Source: Megachile rotundata (taxonomy: Eukaryota; Arthropoda; Insecta; Hymenoptera; Megachilidae). Taken from it: a stretch of DNA of 64,000 nucleotides. Shown here piece by piece: positions 1 to 10,336 of the stretch. The stretch lies in the NCBI RefSeq assembly GCF_050947335.1, contig NC_134989.1, forward strand, positions 5,015,501 to 5,079,500, read 5' to 3'. The notes beneath the pieces are model-generated. The model did not search any database, was not told the DNA's origin, and saw only the letters and a program-made list of their open reading frames with translations. The stretch's first letter is position 1. Each line of letters begins with the position of its first letter. The position numbers and the translations under genes are program-made.

Positions 1-780
1 AAATAGTATTTCCAGTAGTACATCATTAACAGTCACAGTATTAAATGTTTCTTGGTAGAATATATAATAAAAATTGAAATTTACGATTTGAAAAAAACTC
101 GTCATTTCAGTAAAAAATATACGAAATTTTGCAATGCATCTATTATTTATATATTTACTAAACATACCGTTGTATAATTTAAAATTGAAATGTAAATTAC
201 AAAATATAAATTAGTATGTACATTAATTTTTTATTTTGATGAAAACCAAAGCAGATTTCAAGAAAAGCAAATTGTGTAACATAATAAGAAGCATGTAAAG
301 CGGTCATTTTAGTAGTTTTAGTTTATTATATACAGTATATTACTATACTACTAGATATTACAAGAAAAATATTATTTAACCAATTATACTATATTTCTCC
401 TAAACGGACGTAATAAACCCTTCTTGTTATAAGAAAAAATAATTGCAGAAGAAAATAATTTTCCATACGTAAATACAAAGTATTTATCACCCAGTTAAAC
501 AACTCGGACAGAAGATTAATAAAGCGTACTTTAATTTATAGTGTACCTTTAAGATTGAAACACATATAAATTTCAAACTTATCACGCGATAATATTCGGA
601 TAAAAATTTACACGGTAATGACGTGTTTACAGTGAACGCAGCCAATCGTATCCAATGTTTTTGATAGCGTTACGTAATAAAACGCGTATACATTAAATAT
701 AAATCTGTATCATTCGCCTCGCAACGTTAATATTTAATTTATTCGATGAAAGCGTGCAATTCATAATCTCGCGTGAAGCA
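1..780. other. AT-rich single-copy DNA, no gene seen
   Basis: Very AT-rich sequence with no sizeable open frame, no clear tandem unit and no recognisable element ends. It becomes more GC-rich after about 600. Confidence 0.6.
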
Positions 781-1250
781 ATTTCACGAAGAACAATCAC
801 AGATGCAGGCGTTGAGCTTACGCGGCGGCGAGTTCACCGGTGTGATACAACTTCCGGTTATTTTTATTAAATTGGAGGAAGACGGAACCTAGGCGATAAA
901 AGTATGATGCAAACGCCGTCTACCGTTGCATCTCGACCACGAATGCACGCGTGCGTGCATCTGCGCACGAGGACGGATGCGTTTCGAACCGGAACCGTCT
1001 TTCTTCGTCTGAGAACCCGCGCACAAAGTCGTCTTCTTACGCAAAACGTATGTTAGAATTTTTCTATCTTTTGCCTTTCATGATTCTACGCCATGTCAAC
1101 GAAAAAAGGTCTACCTTCGGCTTCCTTCTTTTCTTTCCACGCTCGATTTATGGTAAATGTGTCCAATTTCATTCATTCGCTTTCATAAACTGTTCAAAGA
1201 CAAAACAAAGTGAGCTAATTGCTTTTAAAGACTTAAAAATACGTTGACGC
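780..1250. other. GC-richer island, function unknown
   Basis: GC-rich and CpG-containing block (densest about 800-1030) inside AT-rich flanks. A 98-codon + strand frame covers its right half, but the peptide has no recognisable domain and runs into AT-rich DNA. It could be regulatory or an untranslated exon; nothing seen decides this. Confidence 0.35.
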
Positions 1251-1349
1251 TAACACGCATGATCAATAATAAATCTGATTATCCTAGAGAAAATATGTCA
1301 ATCGGCGGAGAGTAGCGTTTCATTAGTTGGTGTATAGTTAATTATAAGG

Positions 1350-1690
1350 TTTTAAGAATTGTAGAAGCTTTTCAGAAATGTAAAAGGAACTAGAGAATTT
1401 TTTAGAATTTTTTGAACTATAGAAATTACATTTAGAACTATAAAATAAAATTTTTAGTACTATGAAAATTTGGAAATGTAAAATTTTTTAGAATTTTCAA
1501 AATTACAGAAGATATATTTAGAACTATAACTTTATAACTAAAACTATAAAATATATTTTCAGCACAATGGAAGTTTGAAATTATAGATATTTTTAAAACG
1601 TTTAGAACTAAAGAAGTTATATTTAGAACTATAAAAAGTATTTTTAAAAGTTTAGAAGTTTGGAAATTTGGAAATTTATTACTACTTCGT
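1350..1690. repeat. Degenerate minisatellite, TTAGAACTATA type
   Basis: Recurrent phrases such as TTTAGAACTATAAA, TTTTTAGAA and GGAAATTTGGAAATTT recur every 20-60 bases. This is a decayed relative of the AATTTGG minisatellites, G-bearing on the + strand. Confidence 0.6.
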
Positions 1691-2034
1691 AAGGTTAATT
1701 ATGTATTACACTACAAGAATAAAATTTAAGAATCAACTTTTACCAATGATTTGTCAACAAAGGTATTTGAATTTCTAATTAATACGAATCTAATAATAAA
1801 TAATCCATTTCGAAAAGATTATTATTTAGATAAATGAAATATTAATTATATGAATAATAAATTATAAACTCTTAAATTTATATTTTATATTTAATCTATA
1901 ATTTCATATATCGTAAATATATAATCCATAAATTTGTTATAAATTTGTATAGTATTCTTATTTATAATAAATTATAAATAAATTAATGTAAAAATTAATT
2001 ATATAGCTAATTGATTAATATAAAACGTTGATTT
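1691..2034. other. AT-rich spacer, nothing seen
   Basis: AT-rich filler between two minisatellite blocks. No open frame and no clear repeat. Confidence 0.5.
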
Positions 2035-2660
2035 TTAATACTGATATTTGGGAAGGTGAAGATTTGGAAACTTGAAAGTGAAGAAAAATTTGAAAGTAGA
2101 GAAATTTGATAATTTGAATGTTTGGGGATTGGAGAATTTAGAAACTACGAAATTATGGGAGCTTGAGAATTTGAAAATTTTCAAAAAGAATTGGAAAATG
2201 TGTAAATCTGTGAATTCAGACAATTTGAGAGCTTGAAAATTTGTTCATTAAAGAAATATAGAAAATTGGTTAATTTTGAAAATTGATATTTGGAATTTGA
2301 ATAATTAGAAATGGAAAAATTAAGGAAATTTGAGAACGTGGGAATCTGGAAAGTTAGAAATTAGAAATATTTGTGAATTGAAAAATTTGGAAATTTGAAA
2401 ATTTAAACATTTATAAATTTAAGATGGAATAAAATTTAAGGAATTAAAAATTGTAGAATTTAGAAATCCAGAAATTTGGGAATAAATAAATAATTTTCTT
2501 GAAACTTCTAATAATTTTCTAAATATTTGCATTCACAAATTCCTTAAATCCTTAATTCTCAAATTATCAAACTTACAAATCCAAATATCTATTACCAAAT
2601 CTTTAAATTTGTAAATCTAAAATGATCTAAATCCTTAAATATTTAAGTTCTCAAATTTCA
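2035..2660. repeat. Minisatellite array with internal strand switch
   Basis: From 2035 to about 2480 the + strand carries GAATTTGGAAA-like units (G-rich strand). After an AT-rich junction at about 2480-2520 it carries the complementary kind, AAATTCCTTAAAT (C-rich), to 2660. The two halves have opposite orientation. A 62-codon open frame on the - strand here is simple repeat translation and not a gene. Confidence 0.75.
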
Positions 2661-2860
2661 CATATTAATAAATGTATCTTTTGTTTCTACTTTCCTCTAT
2701 TATATTTCTTGAGTATAATCATTTTGCCACCCACTATCACTATGTCAGCCCCTTGCCATACTTTGTCAAGTCCAACGCACTCACAATGAGCCGTTTATTA
2801 TGAAAGCGAAGCAAGTCCATTTCTGAAATAAATGAAGATGATGATAACAGTAAATAAAAT
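2661..2860 (+). repeat. Array-flanking dispersed repeat, copy 1
   Basis: This sequence abuts the right end of a minisatellite array. Its first part (about 2668-2735, containing TTTCTTGAGTATAATCATTT) recurs inverted at about 5375-5440. Its far part, with AGCAAGTCCA near 2810, recurs in diverged form at 34230-34325. All three copies sit at the edge of an AATTTGGG-type array. Confidence 0.6.
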
Positions 2861-3102
2861 GTAATATGATATTTTTCTCTGTACGCAATCCATAGTTAAA
2901 GTAATTGAAATCATTAAACTAAAAAATTTTAGAGAAATAATTCAACTTAGAGAATAATTTTAATTTATTTGAAAGGTGTCTTTTGATACCTCTTGATAGA
3001 AATATTGTTAACAATTTCATTATTATTTGAAAATTAATTACGAATTCTGGTTTATTTTACTAAAACCAAATATGGCTCAAAATGATTTTAACAAAAATTA
3101 TA

Positions 3103-3696
3103 TTAGGTTGTTCGGAAAGTAATTTCGTTTTTTCTCAACAGAGGATTTAATTGTATGTTTTTACAGCTACCTTCACATTTAAGCCGCAAATCATTATAGG
3201 TACATTTTTACAACTGATATAGCAAGGCTTTTTTATGAAAAATTTCCATTGATTCTACACAGTAGTTTTTGGTTGGTGCCCCATCAAATATGGAAAGAGA
3301 AAAGCAGCATTTTTGGCATATTTTACTTTTTTACTATCGTAAAGGTAAAAATGCTGTTCAAGCAAGAAAAGAATTGTCAGATGTGTATAGAGAAGACGTA
3401 TTAACAGAACGACATTGCCAAAACTGATTATTATTTATTCCGGTCACTACAAAATTTTTTAAACGGTAAAACCTTCACTTCAAACGAGGAGGTGAAAATT
3501 CACTTGTATCAATTTTTTGCCAGCAAGGAACAAAAATTTTATGAACGTGGAATTATGTTACTGTCAGTAAGATGGTAAAGTGTATTGGACCAAAATTGAC
3601 AATATGTAATAGAATAAAATATTTATTCACTATAAGTAAATCGTATTTCGTTTCATCGAAAAAAAAAAAAACGAAATGATTTTCCGAACAACCCCA
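3103..3696 (+). mobile_element. Internally deleted mariner element
   Basis: A 594-bp element with terminal inverted repeats: GGTTGTTCGGAAAGTAATTT near the left end matches the reverse complement of the right end at 26 of 28 positions before both run into T tracts. A TA dinucleotide flanks each side (3101-3102 and 3697-3698), as mariner insertion gives. Inside are the first and last parts of a mariner transposase and nothing between. A full mariner is about 1.3 kb, so roughly half is missing. It cannot code for active transposase, but with both ends present it might once have been mobilised in trans. Confidence 0.85.
3290..3578 (+). pseudogene. Mariner transposase remnant (N- and C-terminal parts)
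   Basis: The first frame runs from ATG at 3290 to a TGA at 3425. It gives 45 residues including FYYRKGKNAVQARKELSDVY, the N-terminal helix-turn-helix part of mariner transposases. A second frame, shifted by one base, runs from 3426 to TAA at 3576 and gives 50 residues including SLQNFLNGK and FFASKEQKFYERGIM, the C-terminal end. The middle of the protein, including the DD34D catalytic triad, is absent. Further in-frame stops follow the second part. The gene is therefore dead through deletion, frameshift and stops. Confidence 0.85.
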
Positions 3697-4245
3697 TAAC
3701 AGTGATGCATCTGAAAATGAAGCTGGTAGGTAATAATAAGAAAATAAAAATACTTTTCAGAACAATAATACTACTCCAACAAAATCCCCATTTTGAAAGA
3801 CTTTTCTTATTTCTAGCATGTCTATAGAAATAAGACCCAAGGAATTGGTAATAAAGTAAGAATCAAAGTTACAAAGTGCATCATCGTGCTCGCGTTCAAA
3901 ATAGTAAATATCATATGCTGGCCAATGGCAGCGATCTTCGAAGGTCGACCCGCGTCGTTGCTTCCTTATTCTAAAAAAGGAAAGAAGATCTGCGAACGAG
4001 AGAAGAAGATTTGTGCTCATGTAGCGAAAGAAGGAAGAGAATGGTGTATTAACTTCACGGCACGCCGCGTTGTACACATTTTACCGACTACAGTCTGCGC
4101 TCATTACGTAGGCACCATAGACTTAGGGAGCGTCTACATTATGCCAGTAACTGGTACCAGTCGCCTTGCCAATAGGTAGTCGAATTTTTGCGTTCCGTGC
4201 TTTGCCAGTACAAGTATGTTATTGGGAAAAGAATGTTAGACAGGA
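3697..4245. other. Single-copy DNA, no supported gene
   Basis: Mixed composition, somewhat GC-richer at 3890-4190. Overlapping open frames of about 100 codons occur on both strands, but neither peptide shows a known motif or a coding bias that favours it over the other. Confidence 0.4.
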
Positions 4246-4249
4246 AGGA

Positions 4250-5345
4250 AACTATTTAAGGATTTTTGTAGAAATTTCAGGGTTTTGAAAATGTGGACTC
4301 TAAGGATTTGGAGATTTCAGGGTTTTGGAAATGTGGACTCTAAGGATTTGGGGATTTCAGGGTTTTGGAAATGTGGACTCTAAGGATATGGGGATTTCAG
4401 GGTTTTGGGGATGTGGGGATTTGGAGATTTCAGGGTTGTGGAGATGCGGGGATTTGGGGATGTAGGGATATGGGGATGTAGGGATTTGGGGATGTAGGGA
4501 TTTGGGGATGTAAGGATTTGGGGATGTAGGGATTTGGAGATATAGAGATTTGGGAATGTAGGGATTTGGAGTTATAGAGATTTGGAGATGTAGGGATTTG
4601 GGGATGTAAGGATTTGGGGATGTAGGGATTTGGGGATATAGAGATTTGGGAACGTAGGGATTTGGAGTTATAGAGATTTGGAGATGTAGGGATTTGGAGA
4701 TGTAGGGGTTGGAAAATGTAGAGGTTTGGGAATATAGGGATTTGGGGATACAGGGATTTGGGAATGTAGGGATATAGGGTTGTAGGAACTTAAAAATGCT
4801 GAGATTTGAGAATGTTGGGATTTGGGAACGTAGGAACTTTGGGATGTAGAGATTTACAAATGCAGGGATGTGGAAATTTAGGGATCTGGACTTTTAAAGC
4901 CGTGAATTCTCAATTTCTCAAGTTTTCAAATTCCCAAATTATAAAGTTAACAAATCTCTAAATTCCCAATTTCCCCATCTCCCAAATTCTAAAATTCCCA
5001 ATTTCCCATGTCCCAAATTCTCAAATTCCTAATTTCCCCATGTCCCAAATTAAAAAATGTTTAAATTTTCAAATCTTTACATCATCAAACTTTAAGCTCC
5101 TCAAATTCTAAAATCCTAAAATCTCCCAATTCCCAAATCCCTACATTTCTAAATATATAAATTGTTCAATTTCCTAATTACCAAATTCCCGTATTCTCAA
5201 TTGTACAAATTCCTCATTTCTGAACTATCCATACTAAATTCTGGAATCTGCATATCTCAGATTCTCAAATTTCCCATTCCCAATTCTAAGATTCCTAAAT
5301 TCCAAATTCCCAAATCGACAAATGTCTATTTTCCACTTTAACTTC
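4250..5345. repeat. Large two-part minisatellite with higher-order units
   Basis: The left part (4265-4400) holds three near-identical 40-bp units built of GGATTTGGAGATTTCAGGG followed by TTTTGGAAATGTGGACTCTA. From about 4440 to 4880 it collapses to a roughly 16-bp unit, GGGATTTGGGGATGTA, repeated with variation. From about 4905 to 5345 the + strand switches to the C-rich kind (AAATTCCCAAATT). Confidence 0.85.
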
Positions 5346-5460
5346 AATTTAAAAACAAAAATGTTCGCATGTTAGTGTGTGGCAAAATGATTATACTCAA
5401 GAAATATAATAGCGGAAAATGGAAGCAAAAGTTATATTCTTAATATGTAAAATTTAAACC
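5346..5460 (-). repeat. Array-flanking dispersed repeat, copy 2 (inverted)
   Basis: The stretch around 5375-5440, with GGCAAAATGATTATACTCAA, is the reverse complement of about 2668-2735 with few differences. It abuts the right end of the 4250-5345 array. Confidence 0.7.
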
Positions 5461-6594
5461 GTACACCTTATTTGTTAAATATACAATTCAATCACAACAT
5501 TACAATCCCACAATTTTATTCATAACTATATCTTTTCACAAATAATAAAGGTAAACGATAATTTACTAAATGCGATTATAGGATCTACTCTTTCAAGACA
5601 CAAAGGAATGTCTCCGTGAAAATCAAAATAAATTAAATAGACTCCTTTCATCCAGCCAATTATCTATTTTCCCGTAGAAAATCAATTTTCACCGAGGAAT
5701 ATCAAGCAGATGCGCGACAACTCGTCGCACGGTAGTTAAACCTTTATTCTCCCCAATAATTCACGTCAAAACGAAATGAATCGAAAATGTATTCTTCTCG
5801 TTCGACGATCGGTTTGACTGCAGCTTTTATCATTGATATGCATATAAGCAGCACGCTGGATGAATGGCGAGATCGATATCCGAGGGGTGAAATGACAAGC
5901 AGCGAAAAAAAGAAGAGAGAACGGGAGAAAGAATAGCGTTGCTCTTTCTCTTCGAAAGCTTTTATTGTTCGCGAAATGAAATTCCAAAAGGGGACAAATT
6001 CTATCGAGTTCTCTTCTTAGCCGTGGCCATTTTAATCGTGGCCACTTAAAAGATCGTTCGATATTGTTACGTGCGAAATCTTTATCGCGATTCTCTCAAA
6101 AATACAATTATTGTAATGCGCGGAACGCTACAATGGGGAATAAAATGAAAATTTCCTTGCAGCCTGCAACGAACGACGCCATTGTGTCGACTTGTAACGA
6201 ACAGTCACGATTATCGAGACGTAAAAACGCTTTTCTATTGGTAGAATTCTCCTTTGACTGCAAGTGTAGAAGCACGCGTGATTAATCTTTCATGAGGACC
6301 GATCGGTTTTCTTGAATCGTGATGTAAAAGAGTTGCTGATTGATTTGTAGAAGTTAAAATTGCTCGTTCTATTAATAATCTCCTCTGATTCTACTTTTAG
6401 ACCTTTGTGGCAGTTTTAGGTAGGTCAATTTTGTATTTATATTATTTATTAAACTTGTTATGAAGGGATTTTTATTGTATTTTTACAAGAAAAGAAATAC
6501 GGTCGAAAATAGTTGTTGTTGTTTATTATTGAGGGCGTCGACTGCCATGGTCATTAGCCCGTCGAAAATAGTATTGTGATTGTTTATACTTCAA
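5461..6594. other. Single-copy DNA, no supported gene
   Basis: AT-rich to 5640, then moderately GC-rich to about 6300, then AT-rich again. Short open frames (73 codons on each strand) have no recognisable product. Confidence 0.4.
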
Positions 6595-6715
6595 ACGTTT
6601 AAATTTGTCAATTTATACATTCCTAAATTTCTAAATTTACAAATTTACAAATTTACAAATTTTTCAATTTCTGAATGTTTAAATCCTTAAATTCCTAAAT
6701 TCTTAAAACTCTATT
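6595..6715. repeat. Short C-strand minisatellite
   Basis: About a dozen diverged copies of AAATTTACAAATTTCTA-type units, in the same family as the longer arrays. Confidence 0.6.
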
Positions 6716-7184
6716 TTTCCTTTTATTTTCTACAGTAACACTAAATTTTCATCAATAAAATATCGACATAAATAACATCTATAATGAAAAATAGATATAA
6801 AGTAGTATTTTCTTATCACCAACAAAATAACTATATCGTTTCTGTTATCCTCAGACCTACTTACGTATTCAATGAAGAAAATAATCAAACAGACGAGTCG
6901 TATAATGAATAAAAGATTTGCAATTTTCGGCTCATAAACGTTGCGTTGTCCCGTAAAAGTTGCGTTCCCGCAAATCCTGGCGAGAAAGGGAGAAGGCAAA
7001 GGAATAAACGTTCACAAAGGCGCGTCGGATATACCGGCTGAAGGAAGTTACAAAAATGAGCGGAAAAATACGGGAAAGAGAGAAAAGGGTGCGAGAAGAA
7101 TGGAGATAAAGCCGTCCACGCAAAGAGGAAAGGGAAAAGTTGAGACGCATCTACCGATTCGCGACACAAAACGAACTCAAGCTA
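6716..7184. other. Single-copy DNA, partly purine-rich
   Basis: AT-rich to 6900. The stretch 6940-7170 is purine-rich on the + strand with overlapping frames on both strands, and none has a recognisable domain. Confidence 0.4.
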
Positions 7185-7335
7185 AAGTTACTACCCTGCT
7201 TGTTGCCGCCATTATGATTCAGATTTAAAGCGATGTTTACATTGTTTATCCACCGATTTGTATGCTTTATCCCACGTTGTGTAACCAATGAGATGGTTGT
7301 CCGTGCGTGTCTTTAACTTTTGCAATTTTTGTGGT
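7185..7335 (+). repeat. Duplicated segment A, copy 1
   Basis: About 150 bp whose diverged second copy is at 7830-7985 in the same orientation. Shared landmarks in order are CTGCTT.TTGCCGCCATT, TTCAGATTTAAA, TTTATCCA..GATTTGT, ATGGTTGTC and TGCAATTTTTGT. The two copies bracket a minisatellite. Confidence 0.75.
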
Positions 7336-7815
7336 AAGAAAATTTGAAAATTTTGGAATTTAGGAATTTAGGAATTAGGGAAGATTGGAATTTGAGGCGG
7401 TGAGAATTTGGAAATTTTAGAATTTTGGAATTTGGGAATTTGGGTATTCGGGAATTTGGGAATTTGGGAATTCGGGAATTTGGAAATTTGGAAATTTAGA
7501 AATTTGGAAATTTGGGAATTGGAGGATTCGATAATTTGGGACCCTGAGAATTTGGAGATTGGGTAATTCGGGGATTTAGAAATTTGGAAATTTGGGAATA
7601 GGGGAATTCGAAAATTTGGGACTATGAGAACTTGGAACTATGAGAATTTGTAAATTTGAGAATTTGTAAATTTGGGAATTTGGGAATTTAGGAATTTGGG
7701 AATTTGGGAATTTGGGAATTTGGAAATTTGAGGATTTAGGAATTTGAGAATTCTGAAAATTAGAAAATTGCGAATTAAGAAAATTTGATAACTTCAAAAT
7801 TTAGTAACTTGATAA
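7336..7815. repeat. 9-bp minisatellite GGGAATTTG
   Basis: The best part (about 7430-7740) is a near-perfect 9-bp repeat of GGGAATTTG with GGGAATTCG variants. It lies exactly between the two copies of segment A. A 73-codon frame on the - strand is translation of this repeat. Confidence 0.85.
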
Positions 7816-7829
7816 ATTTTATTTAGGAG

Positions 7830-7985
7830 AAGTACCATCCTGCTTATTGCCGCCATTTTGTTTCAGATTTAAAACAGTATTCACACTTTTTTATCCATTG
7901 ATTTGTGTGTTTCGTCCCTCATCATGTAAATAATGAGAACTGCATGGTTGTCTACACGACATTATGTACATAATGCAATTTTTGT
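7830..7985 (+). repeat. Duplicated segment A, copy 2
   Basis: Second copy of the segment at 7185-7335, more AT-rich and with small indels, ending in TGCAATTTTTGTAG against TGCAATTTTTGTGG in copy 1. Confidence 0.75.
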
Positions 7986-8454
7986 AGTTTTATATTACAT
8001 TTGATAATGTATGTATTCTTGACAATTTTGCAACTGTAATTACGAACACTGTAATTTTTACATTTTATCAAACGCGAATGAGATTCACACTACGAAATAA
8101 AGTATGTACCTCGAAACGCAAGTTTAATTTGAAATAGCATTACGTGTAATATATAATTTGGGGGATGATTGCGTTTATATATTAAAATGAGACATGCTGT
8201 ACTTACTAATTTATATTTCTTCCTATACGCATTTATCCTTCGGATTTTATTTTTAAATAAAGATGCTATTAACAGGTTGTTGCGATACTAACAGTATTGT
8301 AAGTTTGTTTCCTTTGCTTTTTCGTTAGATATTTAACTTCTTCAAGAATATTAACATACACCTTAGTACATCCCCGATTTTCTTTTTAATTTATTTCCTA
8401 CATATCCAATTTCATTCTGAAATGATATGTAGACATAACATTTCTTACATATTA
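7986..8454. other. AT-rich single-copy DNA
   Basis: No open frame, element ends or tandem unit recognised. Confidence 0.5.
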
Positions 8455-8458
8455 TTAA

Positions 8459-10332
8459 CCCCTTACCGTACAATTTATTTGCCAGGTGCATCAGTCAAAA
8501 CTAACTATTCATAGTTATAATGTTTAAACAAACAATAAAAATTAAAATGTTGTGAATGCTTTATATTCAGCGATCCTTAATAGTGCAAATTATAGTTGGA
8601 CTTAAATTTGAAGTTGGAGAGTATTACAAATTTAAGTAAGATTTGTTATACATTGAATTGTGAGAGCGTCACGAGTGAGACTCGTCAAATGTTACGTTCC
8701 GAACAGGAATATTTTTCAAAATTTCCTTTGTAGTTCTCACTGACCGGATACGTATCGATAATGCGTATTGCATTCTGGGAACACCCTGATCGAACGCAGT
8801 AACGGTCTTTTATGTTATGTTAGACTATCTTCTGGCTACTAAACTAAGATTCTTCCTTCCTTGAAATCAACGTGGTCCCACGGCCAAAATCTTAGATCAT
8901 TTTACTTCTCCGAACTGCCAAATGTAAACGGAAGTCACACTCGTGTGGTCCGATAACGCCAAGCGTTCTGGAATGTTCCTCAAGGGCCCGCGGCGTAATA
9001 TAAAATTGTGATAGAAATTGTCTTTGTAACATTACGATATTATATAAATTGTCCATAGTATTTCATTAGACCGTTATTATAAATACGCATACGTCAATCA
9101 GTCCTACAACAGTTACAGTACCGAGCGCAATTTGATTTTAATAATTGTAAAGCGAAATAGATAATGTTTCATTCTAAATTTTTATAATGTGTACAGATTA
9201 ACATTTTATACTGTATTGGTTATGTATGTAAAATTATTCAATAGCTAATTAACAATCCATAGCTCAAGGGTAAAGGAAAGAACTATATAGAAAGGGAGAA
9301 AGATAAGAGCTGGACAAGGAAGGAACACATGCACCCACCATCACCACCTAATTAACGAATCACGGTCTCTTACGCATTGGCCTCGCAGCCTAATTCGTTA
9401 GGCGCATATCAATGCAACATAAACAATTTCGGACTAGGCCCACTCTGGTCTTCTCCGAGAGGTGCAAGTTGCGACACTCTTCAGTGTATAATCGCGAGGT
9501 GCGTGTCGAGGGTCCGTGAAGTGGTTTAGAGACGAGTTTGTTCTTGAATTTGTTAAAGTGCAAAATTCAGACAAAGACTCTATCTTCACGTAAAGCTTTC
9601 GCGTTAATAATCACGTTAAATTTTCAATTCAATATATTATTTTATTTTTCCATTCAGTTATATTCAATTTTATTCTTTTTGATTTTTAAAGTATAATTTT
9701 ATTTTATAGTTTATTTGAATTCAGCAATTGGTCAGTTTCAAAATTCTCATCGGTTGAGTCCTTACATGTATGTGTGTTCTTCCCAGGAACCAGGCGCAGC
9801 CGTCATTTCACATTTTGCAAAAGGAGTTGTTAATTTTAAATTCATTCAAGTATAGATATTTCGGTGAGTTGTTTCCTTTATTCTTCCAGCTATTTTATGA
9901 ATTTTTCGGCAAGTAAAGCCAGCAGTTAATTATTTAACTTTGGGATTTCCCTCACTGGATTATAATTTTATTTTGTATTTGAGTAATTGCTTCTCCTTCA
10001 AATCTTCGAATTGCGCGTCTCGAATATTTACAATATTTCTGTTCAGTTCATTGTAATTCACATTATGTTATATACGCTACCATTCTAATCGCTTCATATT
10101 CTATAAAATATAATCTTTTGAATATTTTAATTAGTTTGAATTACATTTCTTTATTTGCCTCCGTCACTTCCTCTAAACATTGCGATCTTGTGAAAGGGCC
10201 CGTATGGGACTAGCGTGTCACCGGATCCACAAAAACATTAAGTCCCGTTAACAATGAATTTTGTTAGGGCAAACAAACCTTCGAGGCTTTATACGCGCGC
10301 TTCCCGCACGTAACACAAAGTACGACAAATGG
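8459..10332 (+). mobile_element. TTAA-flanked MITE (piggyBac type), split by an LTR insertion
   Basis: TTAA at 8455-8458 is followed by CCCCTTACCGTACAATTT. The host sequence runs to 8689, is interrupted by an LTR-like insert, and resumes at 10320 to end at 10332, followed by TTAA at 10333-10336. Host sequence totals 231 plus 13, that is 244 bp, matching the 236-241 bp of three other copies in the window. It is closely similar to the copy at 60946-61186: both share AGTGCAA/ATGCAA..TTATAGTTGGAC and GAGCGTCACGAGT. Confidence 0.8.
8690..10315 (+). mobile_element. Solo LTR-like insertion of 1626 bp inside a MITE
   Basis: The insert begins TGTTACG and ends CGTAACA, a 7-bp inverted terminus of the TG...CA kind typical of LTRs. 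CAAA is present immediately left (8686-8689) and right (10316-10319), a 4-bp target duplication as many Gypsy-class elements make. There is no polyprotein frame and no second internal LTR seen, so a solo LTR is the simplest reading. A TCAGTG initiator-like site at 9481 with GGTCC about 28 bases downstream would suit an LTR transcription start. The strand assigned is only that implied by this site. Class assignment is inference. Confidence 0.7.
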
Positions 10333-10336
10333 TTAA

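Noticed and set aside
7576..7797. 73-codon frame with NSQIPKFP repeats
   Set aside because: Translation of the 9-bp GGGAATTTG minisatellite.
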